55,565 bases of DNA from Actinomycetota bacterium (lineage in GTDB: Bacteria > Actinomycetota > Actinomycetes > S36-B12). This document shows, piece after piece, positions 10,762 through 20,114 of the stretch. The stretch spans positions 45,001 to 100,565 of the forward strand of contig JADKGE010000012.1 of NCBI GenBank assembly GCA_016717115.1, written 5' to 3'. The notes below the pieces were generated by a model, which saw only the letters and a list, made by a program, of their open reading frames with translations, searched no databases and was not told the DNA's origin. The position numbers were made by a program, and so were the translations under genes. Positions within the stretch are counted from its first letter, which is position 1. Each line of letters opens with the position of its first letter.

Positions 10762-11592
10762 GTGGCACGGCGACGGCTTGACGCCGAGCTCGTCCGGCGT
10801 CGGCTTGCGCGCTCTCGGGAGCACGCACGCGAACTGATCGAGGCCGGGTCGGTCCGGGTGCGCGGCACTGTGGCAGGCAAGCCGGCCACCCAGGTGGAGG
10901 ACTCCGACCCCATCGTGGTCGCGGTCGCCGACCCCTCGGATCACTACGTCTCGCGCGGGGCGCACAAGCTGATCGGGGCGCTCGACACGTTCACGGGTGT
11001 CTCCGTGGCGGGCCGCGACTGCCTCGATGCCGGGGCGTCCACGGGCGGCTTCACGCAGGTGCTCCTCGAGCGCGACGCCGGCAGGGTGATAGCCGTCGAC
11101 GTCGGCTACGGACAGCTGGCCTGGCCACTGCGCACGGACCCGCGCGTCACCGTGATCGAGCGAACCAACGTGCGTTCGATCACCGAGGCCGACCTGCCGT
11201 TCCGGCCGTCGCTGGTCGTGGCCGACCTGTCGTTCATCCCGCTCGAGCTCGTGCTGCCGGCCCTGGCCGGTGTCTGTGACGAGCCGAGCGACCTGGTACT
11301 CATGGTGAAACCGCAGTTCGAGGTCGGCCGCGAGGCGGTTGGTGACGGGGTGGTGCGCGACCCCGCGCTGCGGTGCTCGGCGGTCCAGGGCGTGGCCGAC
11401 GCTGCCCGGACACTGGGCCTGGGCGTGCGCGGCGTGGCGGCGAGTCCCCTGCCCGGCCCGAGCGGGAACGTCGAGTACTTCCTCTGGCTGGTCCGGGGTG
11501 GGGGCAGGATGGGCACAGGAGCGGGGGCAGACCTGACGGAGGCTGCCGTCGTGGACGCGATCGCCCGCGCCGTCGAGGAAGGACCGACATGA
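10762..11592 (+). CDS. tlyA: TlyA-type rRNA 2'-O-methyltransferase / hemolysin family protein
   Basis: 276 aa from a GTG with 'aaaggag' 8 bases upstream. An S4 RNA-binding domain covers about residues 1-60 (RLDAELVRRRLARSREHA). A Rossmann methyltransferase of the FtsJ/RrmJ type follows, with SAM motif I LDAGASTGGF at about 88-97, then a VADLSF segment and a KPQFE motif. In mycobacteria TlyA 2'-O-methylates cytidines in 16S and 23S rRNA at the subunit interface and confers capreomycin sensitivity. The stop overlaps the nadK start (ATGA). Confidence 0.95.
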   Translation: MARRRLDAELVRRRLARSREHARELIEAGSVRVRGTVAGKPATQVEDSDPIVVAVADPSDHYVSRGAHKLIGALDTFTGVSVAGRDCLDAGASTGGFTQVLLERDAGRVIAVDVGYGQLAWPLRTDPRVTVIERTNVRSITEADLPFRPSLVVADLSFIPLELVLPALAGVCDEPSDLVLMVKPQFEVGREAVGDGVVRDPALRCSAVQGVADAARTLGLGVRGVAASPLPGPSGNVEYFLWLVRGGGRMGTGAGADLTEAAVVDAIARAVEEGPT

Positions 11593-12518
11593 CCGACGAG
11601 GCCGACTCGCGGCGAGTGCTGCTGGTGGTCAACGCGCGGCGTTACGAGGCTCGCGCGGCGCTCACGTCGGTGGTCACGGCGCTGCTCACGGCCGGCGCAG
11701 AGGTGTCGATGACCGACGAGGACCACGACGGTGTCGCCGCCCTGGAGGGTGTCGCCCTGCCTGGCGACGTGACCGTCGTGCCTTCGGACGACCACGCGGC
11801 TGACGATGCTGACGTGGTGGTGGTGCTCGGTGGCGACGGCACCGTGCTGCGTGCCGCCGAGCGTGCGCGCGCGAGCGAGGCGCCCCTGTTCGGCGTCAAC
11901 CTCGGCCATGTGGGCTTCCTGGCGGAGGCCGAGCCCGAGGACATCGCCGCCGTAGTCGACGCCATCGTGCATCGTCGCTGGCACGTCGAGGAGCGCATGA
12001 CCCTCGAGATCCGCCTGCTGTCCGTGGGCGACGTCATCCACCGCACCTGGGCGCTGAACGAGATGGCCCTGGAGAAGCGGGGCCACGAGCGGATGATCGA
12101 CGTCGTGGTGGAGGTCGACGGTCGGCCCCTGTCCCGCTGGGGATGTGACGGCGTCGTCACCGCGACCCCCACCGGTTCGACCGCGTACGCGTTCTCGGCG
12201 GGCGGCCCCGTCATCTGGCCCGAGGTCTCCGCGATGCTCGTCGTGCCGCTGAGCGCCCACGCGCTGTTCGCCCGTCCCCTCGTCGTGTCGCCGACCAGCG
12301 TCGTCGCCTTCGAGATCGGCGAGTACTCGCAAGCGGCGCTCACCGCCGACGGCCGCCGCATGGTCGACGTCGACGGGTCGAGCCGCATCGAGGTGCGGCA
12401 GCACCCGAAGTGCGTGCGCTTCGCTCGGCTGGCGCATGCCCCCTTCACCGACCGTCTCGTGGCCAAGTTCGACCTGCCCGTCGACGGGTGGCGAGGACGG
12501 CGCTCGGAGGGCGCATGA
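11589..12518 (+). CDS. nadK: NAD kinase
   Basis: 309 aa. ATG overlaps the tlyA stop. The family GGDGT motif is at residues 81-85 (VVLGGDGTVLRAAE), followed by NLGHVGFLAE, the NE dyad (LNEMALEK) and the ATPTGSTAYAFSAGGP motif. It phosphorylates NAD to NADP, in this family often with ATP or polyphosphate. Length is normal. The order tlyA-nadK-recN is a hallmark of actinobacterial and some firmicute genomes. Confidence 0.97.
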   Translation: MTDEADSRRVLLVVNARRYEARAALTSVVTALLTAGAEVSMTDEDHDGVAALEGVALPGDVTVVPSDDHAADDADVVVVLGGDGTVLRAAERARASEAPLFGVNLGHVGFLAEAEPEDIAAVVDAIVHRRWHVEERMTLEIRLLSVGDVIHRTWALNEMALEKRGHERMIDVVVEVDGRPLSRWGCDGVVTATPTGSTAYAFSAGGPVIWPEVSAMLVVPLSAHALFARPLVVSPTSVVAFEIGEYSQAALTADGRRMVDVDGSSRIEVRQHPKCVRFARLAHAPFTDRLVAKFDLPVDGWRGRRSEGA

Positions 12519-14239
12519 TCCGCGAGCTGCGCATCCGCGCGCTGGGAGTGATCGACGAGGCCGTCGTGCCCTTCTCGCCGGGTCTGACGGTGCTGAGCGG
12601 TGAGACCGGGGCCGGCAAGACCATGGTGCTGACGGGTCTGGGCCTGCTCATGGGGGACAAGGCCGACGCCGCCATGGTGCGCACGGGGGCGGAGCGCGCA
12701 GACATCGATGGCGAATGGGGGCTGGCGGCCGGCGAGACCGAGGAGGTGAGGGCGCTGCTGGAGGACAGCGGTGCGCGCGTCGAGCTCGAGGCCGGCGACA
12801 CGGTGCTCCTGCTCGGCCGGACGGTCGCAGCCGAAGGGCGCAGCCGGGCCTTCGCGGGCGGGCGAAGCGTGCCGGCCTCCACGCTGACCGACCTCACCGA
12901 CCACCTGATCGCGGTTCACGGCCAGTCCGACCAGCTGCTCCTGCGCGATGCCCGCCGGCAGCGCGACCTGCTCGACCGGTTCGCGGGTGCCGGTCATGCG
13001 GCGCGGTTGGCTGCGTTCCGCGAGGTCTTCGAGGAATGGCGGCAGGCGCGCCGGCAGCTGGACGAGTTGACCATCCATCGGCACGAGCGGGAGCGCGAGG
13101 CGACCCTCCTGCGTCATGGCATCGACGAGATCGCCGCCGTCGCTCCGGAGTCGGGCGAGGACGAGGCCCTCAAGGCCCAGGCGACCGTGCTGGCGCACGC
13201 CACGGACCTGGTCGCAGAAGCAGGGGGGGCACACGACCTCATCGCCGGTGGCGACGGCACGGCCGAGCCCGACAACGTCGCCTCCCTGCTGTCGCGGGCT
13301 CGGCGCTCGGTCGGCCGCGCGGCGGCCCTGGACACGAGCCTCGAGCCGATCGTCGGGCGCCTCGACGAGGCGATCCAAGGCGTCGACGAGCTCGCGAGGG
13401 AGCTGGGCGACTACGTCCGAAGCGTCGAGGCCGACCCCCGGATGCAGTCGGTGGTGGAGGAGCGTCGGCAGGTGCTGTCGGGGCTCAAGCGCAAGTACGG
13501 GCCCGGACTCGACGACGTCCTCGAGTGGTGGGCGGCAGCCGAGCGCACGGTCGGTGAGGTCGACGGGACCCAAGCCAGGATCGACGAGCTGACGAAGGCG
13601 TGCAGCGACCTGGGTGATCGCGTGGTGGAGCACGCAGCGGCCATCAGCGAGGGCCGGCGCGTCGCGGCCCTGCGCTTCGAGGCCGACGTGACGTCCGAGC
13701 TGCATGCCCTCGCCATGTCGGACGCCGAGCTCGGCGTCGTCGTCGAGACGGCCGACGACCCGGAGCAGTTCACCGGGGACGGGGCCGACGCCATCGTGAT
13801 GCTCCTCCGGCCGCATCAGGGCAGTGACTTCCGCCCCCTTGGGCGAGGGGCGTCCGGCGGCGAGCTCTCGCGCATCATGCTGGCGATCGAGGTTGTGCTC
13901 GCGGGGGTCAACAGCGTGCCGACCTTCGTGTTCGACGAGGTCGACGCCGGCATCGGGGGAAAGGTGGCCGTCGAGGTGGGTCGCCGCCTCGCCCGGCTGT
14001 CGCGCACTGCCCAGGTCATCGTGGTGACCCACCTTCCGCAGGTGGCGGCCTTCGCCGACCACCACGTCGTCGTCACCAAGGACGGCGACGGCCGGGTCAC
14101 CTCGGCCAGCGTCACCGTCGTCGAGGGGGCTGATCGGGTGAGCGAGCTCGTGCGGATGCTGTCCGGCCTGGAGGGATCCGCGTCGGGAGCGGAGCACGCC
14201 TCGGAGCTGCTCGCCCTCGCGGAGCGAGACCGGGCATGA
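12515..14239 (+). CDS. recN: DNA repair protein RecN
   Basis: 574 aa. ATG overlaps the nadK stop. SMC-like ABC ATPase: Walker A GETGAGKT at 29-36, two long helical arms in the middle, signature segment GASGGELSRIMLA, and Walker B FVFDEVDAGIGG (Asp474, Glu475), then a VTHLPQVAAFADHH switch region. RecN acts at double-strand breaks in recombination repair. Length is normal. The stop overlaps the next start (ATGA). Confidence 0.97.
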   Translation: MIRELRIRALGVIDEAVVPFSPGLTVLSGETGAGKTMVLTGLGLLMGDKADAAMVRTGAERADIDGEWGLAAGETEEVRALLEDSGARVELEAGDTVLLLGRTVAAEGRSRAFAGGRSVPASTLTDLTDHLIAVHGQSDQLLLRDARRQRDLLDRFAGAGHAARLAAFREVFEEWRQARRQLDELTIHRHEREREATLLRHGIDEIAAVAPESGEDEALKAQATVLAHATDLVAEAGGAHDLIAGGDGTAEPDNVASLLSRARRSVGRAAALDTSLEPIVGRLDEAIQGVDELARELGDYVRSVEADPRMQSVVEERRQVLSGLKRKYGPGLDDVLEWWAAAERTVGEVDGTQARIDELTKACSDLGDRVVEHAAAISEGRRVAALRFEADVTSELHALAMSDAELGVVVETADDPEQFTGDGADAIVMLLRPHQGSDFRPLGRGASGGELSRIMLAIEVVLAGVNSVPTFVFDEVDAGIGGKVAVEVGRRLARLSRTAQVIVVTHLPQVAAFADHHVVVTKDGDGRVTSASVTVVEGADRVSELVRMLSGLEGSASGAEHASELLALAERDRA

Positions 14240-14784
14240 CGATCGAGTACCTCGCGACTCCCCGGACACCGACCCGGTTGCCGCGGCGGGCCATCATCGC
14301 GGTCGTGGTCGCTGTCGTCCTGGTCGCGGGACTGTTCGTCTGGTGGACGGACGCGGTGCGGCGCGAGGCGAACGAGACGCTGGCGGCGGCACTGCAGGAC
14401 ACCAGCCAGGGCGCCAAGGCCGGCCAGGCGCGCGTTCTGTCCACCCTCGCCTACTCCTACCCGATGATCTGGTCCACGTCGGTGCCCGATGGGGTGCGCA
14501 CCGGCCTTCGCGAGGTGGTGGAGTCCAGCGCGGGAGAGGTGGCAGCCGACCTGCGCCGGGTGCGCGCCGACGTGGCGGCGGTGCGGGTGCTGCCGTGGCA
14601 GGCCGATCAGCAGGTCGCCCAGCGGGAGGTGCTCGCCCTCATCGACGCCCACCTGGCCCGGTTCGACCGGATGAGCGCGGACGCGGCATCGATCGGCCCG
14701 GTCATGAGCGAAACCGACCCGTCCGACGCGTCCGCGCGCGAGTCGCTCCGCGCGTCCGGCGCGGGGGAGCCCCCGAAACGCTGA
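14236..14784 (+). CDS. Single-pass membrane protein of unknown function between recN and pyrG
   Basis: 182 aa. ATG overlaps the recN stop. A basic start, one transmembrane helix at about residues 20-38 (IIAVVVAVVLVAGLFVWW), then an extracytoplasmic helical domain with charged heptads and a disordered Ser/Ala end. No cysteine and no known motif. In mycobacteria and streptomycetes this interval holds SteA-like and MctB (copper transport) genes. This protein is much shorter than MctB and I see no clear similarity beyond a membrane-anchored helical design, so it may be a replacement or a very divergent relative. Confidence 0.8.
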   Translation: MTIEYLATPRTPTRLPRRAIIAVVVAVVLVAGLFVWWTDAVRREANETLAAALQDTSQGAKAGQARVLSTLAYSYPMIWSTSVPDGVRTGLREVVESSAGEVAADLRRVRADVAAVRVLPWQADQQVAQREVLALIDAHLARFDRMSADAASIGPVMSETDPSDASARESLRASGAGEPPKR

Positions 14785-14790
14785 TAGTCT
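14785..14790 (+). promoter_or_regulatory. -10 box for pyrG (leaderless start)
   Basis: TAGTCT is followed by 8 bases and then the GTG of pyrG at 14799, with no Shine-Dalgarno sequence. It fits the actinobacterial TANNNT leaderless arrangement. Confidence 0.6.
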
Positions 14791-14798
14791 GAACTTCC

Positions 14799-16457
14799 GT
14801 GGAGAAGACGACGACTAAGCACATCTTTGTCACCGGAGGCGTCGCCTCCTCGCTCGGAAAGGGCCTGACGGCCTCATCCCTAGGAAACCTGCTCAAGGCC
14901 CGCGGCCTGCGCGTGACCATGCAGAAGCTGGATCCGTACCTCAACGTCGATCCGGGCACCATGAACCCGTTCCAGCACGGCGAGGTGTTCGTCACCGACG
15001 ACGGGGCCGAGACCGACCTCGACGTGGGCCACTACGAGCGCTTCCTCGACACCGACCTGCACGGGTCGGCCAACGTGACCACCGGACAGGTGTACTCGAC
15101 GGTCATCGCCAAGGAGCGTCGCGGGGAGTACCTCGGCGACACCGTCCAGGTGATCCCGCACATCACGAACGAGATCAAGTCGCGCATCCGCCGCATGGCC
15201 GCCCCCGACGTCGACGTCGTCATCACCGAGGTCGGCGGAACCGTGGGCGACATCGAGTCCCTGCCGTTCCTCGAGGCGATCCGACAGGTACGCCACGAGA
15301 TCGGGCGCGACAACGTGTTCTTCCTGCACGTGTCCCTGCTTCCGTACATCGGTCCGTCCGGCGAGCTGAAGACCAAGCCGACCCAGCACTCGGTCGCGTC
15401 GCTGCGCAACATCGGCATCCAGCCCGACGCCATCGTGCTGCGCGCCGACCGTGAGGTGCCATCGAGCATCAAGCGCAAGGTCTCGCTCATGTGCGACGTC
15501 GACATGGATGCCGTCGTGGCCGCCGTCGACGCCCCGAGCATCTACGACATCCCCAAGGTGCTGCACAAGGAGGGCTTGGACGCGTACGTCGTACGCCGCC
15601 TGGACCTGTCCTTCCGCGACGTCGACTGGACCGCGTGGGACGACCTCCTGCGCCGAGTCCATCACCCCGCCAACGAGATCAGCATCGGCCTGGTGGGCAA
15701 GTACATCGACCTCCCGGATGCGTACCTGTCGGTGACGGAGGCCATTCGGGCCGGCGGCTTCCACCATGACTGCCGGGTGAACATCCGTTGGGTGTCGAGC
15801 GACGAGTGCGCCACCCAGGAGGGCGCGGCCCGCCAGCTCAGCGACCTCGACGGCATCGTGGTTCCCGGCGGGTTCGGCGTGCGCGGCATCGAGGGGAAGC
15901 TGGGCGCGCTCCGGTACGCCCGCGAGAACCGGCTGCCCGCGTTGGGCCTGTGCCTGGGCCTGCAGTGCATGGTTATCGAGTACGCGCGCACGGTCGTCGG
16001 CCTCGAAGGCGCCAACTCGCTCGAGTTCGACGAGTCGACGCAGCACCCAGTGGTCGCGACCATGGCCGACCAGCGCGACGTCGTCTCGGGCGACCGTGAC
16101 ATGGGCGGCACGATGCGCCTGGGGCTGTACCCGGCGAAGCTGGTCGAGGGGTCTCAGGTGGCGAACGCCTACGGCGTTCCCTACGTCGACGAGCGCCACC
16201 GCCACAGGTACGAGGTCGCCAACGCCTACCGTGCTCAGCTCGAGGAGGCCGGACTGCGGTTCTCCGGCACGTCCCCGGACGGCCGGCTCGTCGAGTTCGT
16301 CGAACTGCCCGCCGATGCGCACCCCTACTACGTCGGCACGCAGGCGCACCCCGAGTTCCGCTCCCGCCCGACCCGGGCCCACCCGCTGTTCGCCTCGCTC
16401 GTGGGTGCGTCGCTCGACAGGTCTCGCCAGCAGCGCGAAGCCCTCGCCCAGGGATGA
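14799..16457 (+). CDS. pyrG: CTP synthase (glutamine-hydrolysing)
   Basis: 552 aa. The GTG start directly gives the family N-terminus KHIFVTGGVASSLGKG. The synthetase domain (about 1-270) has the P-loop and the DPYLNVDPGTMNPFQHGEVF substrate region. The class I glutaminase domain has the nucleophile Cys385 in GLCLGLQCM and His517/Glu519 in AHPEF. It makes CTP from UTP, ATP and glutamine. Length is normal. A TANNNT box 8 bases upstream suggests a leaderless mRNA. The stop overlaps the next ATG, so pyrG and the NUDIX gene form one unit. Confidence 0.97.
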   Translation: MEKTTTKHIFVTGGVASSLGKGLTASSLGNLLKARGLRVTMQKLDPYLNVDPGTMNPFQHGEVFVTDDGAETDLDVGHYERFLDTDLHGSANVTTGQVYSTVIAKERRGEYLGDTVQVIPHITNEIKSRIRRMAAPDVDVVITEVGGTVGDIESLPFLEAIRQVRHEIGRDNVFFLHVSLLPYIGPSGELKTKPTQHSVASLRNIGIQPDAIVLRADREVPSSIKRKVSLMCDVDMDAVVAAVDAPSIYDIPKVLHKEGLDAYVVRRLDLSFRDVDWTAWDDLLRRVHHPANEISIGLVGKYIDLPDAYLSVTEAIRAGGFHHDCRVNIRWVSSDECATQEGAARQLSDLDGIVVPGGFGVRGIEGKLGALRYARENRLPALGLCLGLQCMVIEYARTVVGLEGANSLEFDESTQHPVVATMADQRDVVSGDRDMGGTMRLGLYPAKLVEGSQVANAYGVPYVDERHRHRYEVANAYRAQLEEAGLRFSGTSPDGRLVEFVELPADAHPYYVGTQAHPEFRSRPTRAHPLFASLVGASLDRSRQQREALAQG

Positions 16458-17167
16458 CGTTCGCGGGCGATGGGCCGGTGCCCGTCGACGACGAGTCGTG
16501 GGCCGGCCCGGTGGGTGACGGTGGTGAGCCTCGTCCCGTGCGGGCGCGGCACGAACGGTTCACCGGGGCCGTGTGGTCGATCGTCAGCGACGAGGTCGAG
16601 TTCGATTCGTCCGTCTCGACCCGAGACATTCAGCTGCACCCAGGCGCCGTGGCCATCATCGCGCTCGACGACCGCGACCGGGTACTGCTCATCCGGCAGT
16701 ACCGCCACCCCGTGGGGATGTGGCTGTTCGAGCCGCCCGCCGGACTGCTCGACGTGTCGGGTGAGCGTCCGTGGCTCACCGCTGCCCGCGAGCTGGCGGA
16801 GGAGGCCGGGTACGAGGCCGCAGACTGGCACGTTCTCGTCGACGTGTTCCTCAGCCCCGGGGGGTCGTCCGAGGGGCTGCGCATCTACCTGGCCCGTGAC
16901 CTGAGGAGGCTGCCGCAGGGGCGCCCACGCACGGGGGAGGCGGAGGAGGCGCACCTGCCCCGCGTGTGGGTCGACCTCGACGAGGCGCGCGACCTGGTCC
17001 TGGCCGGACGCATCGGCAGTCCCTCCGGGGTCACGGGGATCCTGGCGGCGTGCGTCGCGCGCGACGCCGGCTGGTCCAGCCTCAGGGCCATCGACGCCGA
17101 GTGGCCGGCCCGCGAGCACCTGCTGCGTCACGACCGCGTGTTCGAGCGTCGCCAGGAAGGAGCCTGA
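16454..17167 (+). CDS. NUDIX hydrolase, ADP-ribose pyrophosphatase type
   Basis: 237 aa. ATG overlaps the pyrG stop. A family N-terminal strand region precedes the NUDIX core; LIRQYRHPVGMWLFEPPAG is typical of ADP-ribose pyrophosphatases. The NUDIX box reads G-L-L-D-V-S-G-E then AARELAEEAGY, supplying the metal-binding glutamates. A SPGGSSEGLRIYLAR segment follows, as in NudF relatives. About 30 extra N-terminal residues look disordered. The pyrG-NUDIX-ald-xerD order matches other actinobacteria. Confidence 0.93.
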   Translation: MTFAGDGPVPVDDESWAGPVGDGGEPRPVRARHERFTGAVWSIVSDEVEFDSSVSTRDIQLHPGAVAIIALDDRDRVLLIRQYRHPVGMWLFEPPAGLLDVSGERPWLTAARELAEEAGYEAADWHVLVDVFLSPGGSSEGLRIYLARDLRRLPQGRPRTGEAEEAHLPRVWVDLDEARDLVLAGRIGSPSGVTGILAACVARDAGWSSLRAIDAEWPAREHLLRHDRVFERRQEGA

Positions 17168-17227
17168 GCCGGAGACCATGCTCCGATGCGGAATCCTCAA
17201 CCCGCCCAACGGGCGCGGCAGCGGTCC

Positions 17228-17233
17228 TAGGCT
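17228..17233 (+). promoter_or_regulatory. Candidate -10 box upstream of ald
   Basis: TAGGCT, the same hexamer found before cmk and parA, lies 48 bases before the ald GTG, in the only sizeable gap between the NUDIX gene and ald. No convincing -35 element is seen. Confidence 0.4.
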
Positions 17234-17281
17234 AGGCAGATCTGCGCCCCGTCGGGGGTGTACCGGACAAGCGAGGCACAC

Positions 17282-18397
17282 GTGAAGGTCGGAATTCCGC
17301 GCGAGATCAAGAACCATGAGTACCGGGTCGCCATCACGCCCGCGGGTGTGCTGGAGCTGGTGCGCCACGGTCACGAGGTCGTGATCGAGCATGACGCGGG
17401 AGTCGGCTCGTCGATCCCCAACGAGGACTACGTGTCCGCGGGGGCGACCATCCTCGCCACGGCCGACGAGGTCTGGGGATCGGCCGACATGATCTTGAAG
17501 GTCAAGGAGCCGATCGCGGCCGAGTACCACCGCATGCGCGAGGGCCAGGTGCTCTTCACCTACCTGCACCTCGCGGCGGATCGGCCGCTCACCGAGGAGC
17601 TCGCCCGTCGCAAGGTCACCGCCATCGCCTACGAGACCGTCGAGCTGCCCGACCGCTCGCTCCCGCTGCTCGCGCCCATGTCCGAGGTGGCCGGCCGGCT
17701 GGCACCGCAGGTGGGCGCCAACGCGCTGATGCGTGCGCAGGGAGGTCGCGGCGTCCTCATGGGCGGCGTGTCGGGCGTGTACGCAGCGAAGGTCGTCGTC
17801 ATCGGGGCCGGTGTGGCCGGCCAGAACGCCGCCACCATCGCGCTGGGCATGCAGGCCGAGGTGCTCCTGCTCGACAACAACATCGCGCGACTGCGTCAGA
17901 TGGACGCCATCTACCAGGGCCACATGCAGACCATCGCGTCGAACGCCTACGAGATCGAGCGCGCCTGCGTCGACGCCGACATGGTGATCGGCGCCGTGCT
18001 CATCCCGGGGGCCGCGGCGCCGAAGCTCGTCACCAACGAGCTCGTCTCGCGGATGAAGCCCGGATCCGTGCTCGTCGACATCGCAATCGACCAGGGCGGC
18101 TGCTTCGAGGACTCCCACGCGACGACCCACGCCGACCCCATCTACAAGGTCCACAACTCGGTGTTCTACTGCGTCGCGAACATGCCCGGTGCCGTACCGA
18201 ACACCTCGACCTTCGCGCTGACGAACGTCACGCTGCCGTACGCGGTCGCGTTGGCGAACAAGGGCTGGAAGCAGGCCCTCCTCGACGACCACGCGCTGGC
18301 GCTCGGGCTCAACGTGCACGACGGGAACGTCACCTACGGGGCGGTCAGCGACGCGTTCGGCATGGCGAAGACCTCCCTCGAAGAGGTCCTCGCCTGA
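17282..18397 (+). CDS. ald: Alanine dehydrogenase
   Basis: 371 aa from a GTG that starts VKVGIPREIKNHEYRVA, exactly the family N-terminus. Residues known to be essential in the family fall at canonical positions: Arg15 and Lys75 (pyruvate binding), His96 and Asp270 (catalysis). The NAD-binding motif VIGAGVAGQNAA is at about 174-185. The enzyme interconverts L-alanine and pyruvate with NAD and is often induced under low oxygen or on alanine. A weak 'gcgagg' serves as ribosome binding site. xerD starts 5 bases after the stop. Confidence 0.97.
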   Translation: MKVGIPREIKNHEYRVAITPAGVLELVRHGHEVVIEHDAGVGSSIPNEDYVSAGATILATADEVWGSADMILKVKEPIAAEYHRMREGQVLFTYLHLAADRPLTEELARRKVTAIAYETVELPDRSLPLLAPMSEVAGRLAPQVGANALMRAQGGRGVLMGGVSGVYAAKVVVIGAGVAGQNAATIALGMQAEVLLLDNNIARLRQMDAIYQGHMQTIASNAYEIERACVDADMVIGAVLIPGAAAPKLVTNELVSRMKPGSVLVDIAIDQGGCFEDSHATTHADPIYKVHNSVFYCVANMPGAVPNTSTFALTNVTLPYAVALANKGWKQALLDDHALALGLNVHDGNVTYGAVSDAFGMAKTSLEEVLA

Positions 18398-18402
18398 CCT
18401 CC

Positions 18403-19314
18403 GTGAGCGATGCCATCGCCGGCTACTTGGCCCACGTGTCGATCGAGCGTGGGCTGGCGACCAACACCGTGACGTCCTACCGGCGTGACCTCCTGCGCTA
18501 CCAGCGGTGGTGCGATGCGCGTTCCATCACGGAGGTCGAGGCCATCACCGCGAACGATGTCGCCGACTTCGCCGGCTCGCTCAGGCAGGCGGGGGTCGAC
18601 ACCCCGGCATTGGGCGCGGCGAGCGCGGCGCGCGTCGTGGTGTCCGTGCGCACGTTCCATCGCTTCGTCACCCGGGAGGGGATCACCGCGGTCGACCCCG
18701 CCCATGAAGTGCGTCCCGCGGCCATCCCGCGTCGGCTGCCCAAGGCGCTGCCCTACGACGACATCCTCGCCATCATCGAGAACGCCGGCGACGCCGAGAC
18801 GCCCGAGGGCTTGCGTGACCGGGCCCTGGTCGAGTTCCTCTACGGCACGGGGACGCGCATCTCCGAGGCGGTCGGCCTCGACGTCGACGACGTCGACCTC
18901 GAGACGCTGACGGTGGTCGTCACGGGCAAGGGCAGCAAGCAGCGGCTGCTTCCGCTGGGCGAGTGCGCCGCCGATGCCCTGGAGGCTTACCTCGTGCGTG
19001 GGCGCCCGGCGCTCGCGGCGAGGGGCCGCGGCACGACACGACTGCTCGTGAACACCCTGGGACGGCCGCTGTCGCGGCAGAGCGCCTACGCCGTCGTGCA
19101 GCAGGCGGCCGCGCGGGCCGGCGTCACGCGGGTGGTCGGTCCGCACACTCTGCGGCACAGCTTCGCGACGCATCTGCTGCAGAACGGGGCAGACGTGCGC
19201 GTGGTGCAGGAGCTCCTCGGCCATGCGTCCGTCACCACGACGCAGATCTACACCATGGTCACCGTCGACACACTGCGTGAGGTGTACGCGTCGAGCCACC
19301 CGAGGGCATTGTGA
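18403..19314 (+). CDS. xerD: Tyrosine recombinase XerD
   Basis: 303 aa from a GTG. N-terminal SAM-like core-binding domain, then the catalytic domain with all active residues: Arg152, Lys176, His248, Arg251 (HTLRHSFATH), His274 and Tyr283 (TTQIYTMV). Length and the position next to parA/scpAB indicate the housekeeping chromosome-dimer resolvase rather than a phage integrase. The stop overlaps the next start (GTGA). Confidence 0.95.
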   Translation: MSDAIAGYLAHVSIERGLATNTVTSYRRDLLRYQRWCDARSITEVEAITANDVADFAGSLRQAGVDTPALGAASAARVVVSVRTFHRFVTREGITAVDPAHEVRPAAIPRRLPKALPYDDILAIIENAGDAETPEGLRDRALVEFLYGTGTRISEAVGLDVDDVDLETLTVVVTGKGSKQRLLPLGECAADALEAYLVRGRPALAARGRGTTRLLVNTLGRPLSRQSAYAVVQQAAARAGVTRVVGPHTLRHSFATHLLQNGADVRVVQELLGHASVTTTQIYTMVTVDTLREVYASSHPRAL

Positions 19315-20114
19315 GGCGCGGGCCGGCGGTGGCCGTGCTGGCGATGATCATGGTGCTGCCCCTGGCCGTGCTCCAGGCCCCGACTGCCCCAGCGATGGCT
19401 CGTCAGTCGTGGTCGTCGTGGGCCGCCGACAACCAGCCACGAGTGACGACGCATCGGATGGGGCCCGCCAACGACCGGCGCGTCATCGCCACCAGCGTCG
19501 ACGGCACTCCCATCGTGGCCCGCCACTACGGCGCTCTCGACGCACCCGTGCAGCTCGTCATCATCGGCCAGATGCACGGCAGCGAGCCTGGCGGGCGCCG
19601 AGTGGCCCGGGAACTCGGCCACCGGAAGGTGCCCGACGGCGTCGGCGTGTGGGTGATCGTGACGATGAACCCGGACGGCGACCGGCGGGGCACCAGGGCG
19701 AACGCCCACGGGGTCGACCTCAACCGCAATTTCCCCGCGGGCTGGCAGGGGGCCCGATCCGGCGTGTACTACCCCGGCCCGAGGGCGGCCAGCGAGCCCG
19801 AGACCCGCGGGATGGTCCGGTTCCTCACGGCCGTCCAGCCCGCCGCCGTCCTGTCCTTCCACCAGGCCTTCGATCTCGTCGACATCAGCCACCCGCGCAG
19901 CCGGGCGGCCGGTCGGCAGCTGGCCGCCTGGATGGGGGAGCGGGCGGCCATCGTGAGGTGCTCGGGCCCGTGCCACGGCACGATGACCCAGTGGATCGAC
20001 GCGGCCCTGAAGACGGTGGCCATCACGGTCGAGCTCGATCACCGGGTGTCCGGCGCCGAGGCACGTCGGGCGGCCACGGCGGTGCTCCGCCTCGGCACAT
20101 GGCTCGGCCGGTAG
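19311..20114 (+). CDS. Secreted M14-family zinc carboxypeptidase
   Basis: 267 aa. GTG overlaps the xerD stop. A signal peptide covers about residues 1-30. Zinc ligands are His89 and Glu92 in GQMHGSEPGG and His184 in SFHQ; the Arg/Asn substrate region is GVDLNRNF and the catalytic glutamate is probably Glu241 (ITVELDH). The short domain resembles MpaA-type murein peptide amidases, which trim cell-wall peptides, but secretion suggests action in the wall or outside. Its stop codon is part of the TAGGCT box before parA. Confidence 0.88.
   Translation: MRRGPAVAVLAMIMVLPLAVLQAPTAPAMARQSWSSWAADNQPRVTTHRMGPANDRRVIATSVDGTPIVARHYGALDAPVQLVIIGQMHGSEPGGRRVARELGHRKVPDGVGVWVIVTMNPDGDRRGTRANAHGVDLNRNFPAGWQGARSGVYYPGPRAASEPETRGMVRFLTAVQPAAVLSFHQAFDLVDISHPRSRAAGRQLAAWMGERAAIVRCSGPCHGTMTQWIDAALKTVAITVELDHRVSGAEARRAATAVLRLGTWLGR

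Noticed and set aside
6238..18319. Very long open frames on the strand opposite known genes (for example 6238-8442, 11106-12437, 11642-14269, 14880-16382, 16328-18319, all minus)
   Set aside because: They mirror tlyA, nadK, recN, pyrG and ald. In DNA this rich in G+C, stops are rare in antisense frames. Their proteins are His/Arg/Asp-rich without any family motif. Only the MBL part of 6238-8442 is real.
19311..20114. Secreted carboxypeptidase gene as a frameshifted or fused part of xerD
   Set aside because: It overlaps xerD only by GTGA, starts with its own signal peptide and has a complete M14 active site.
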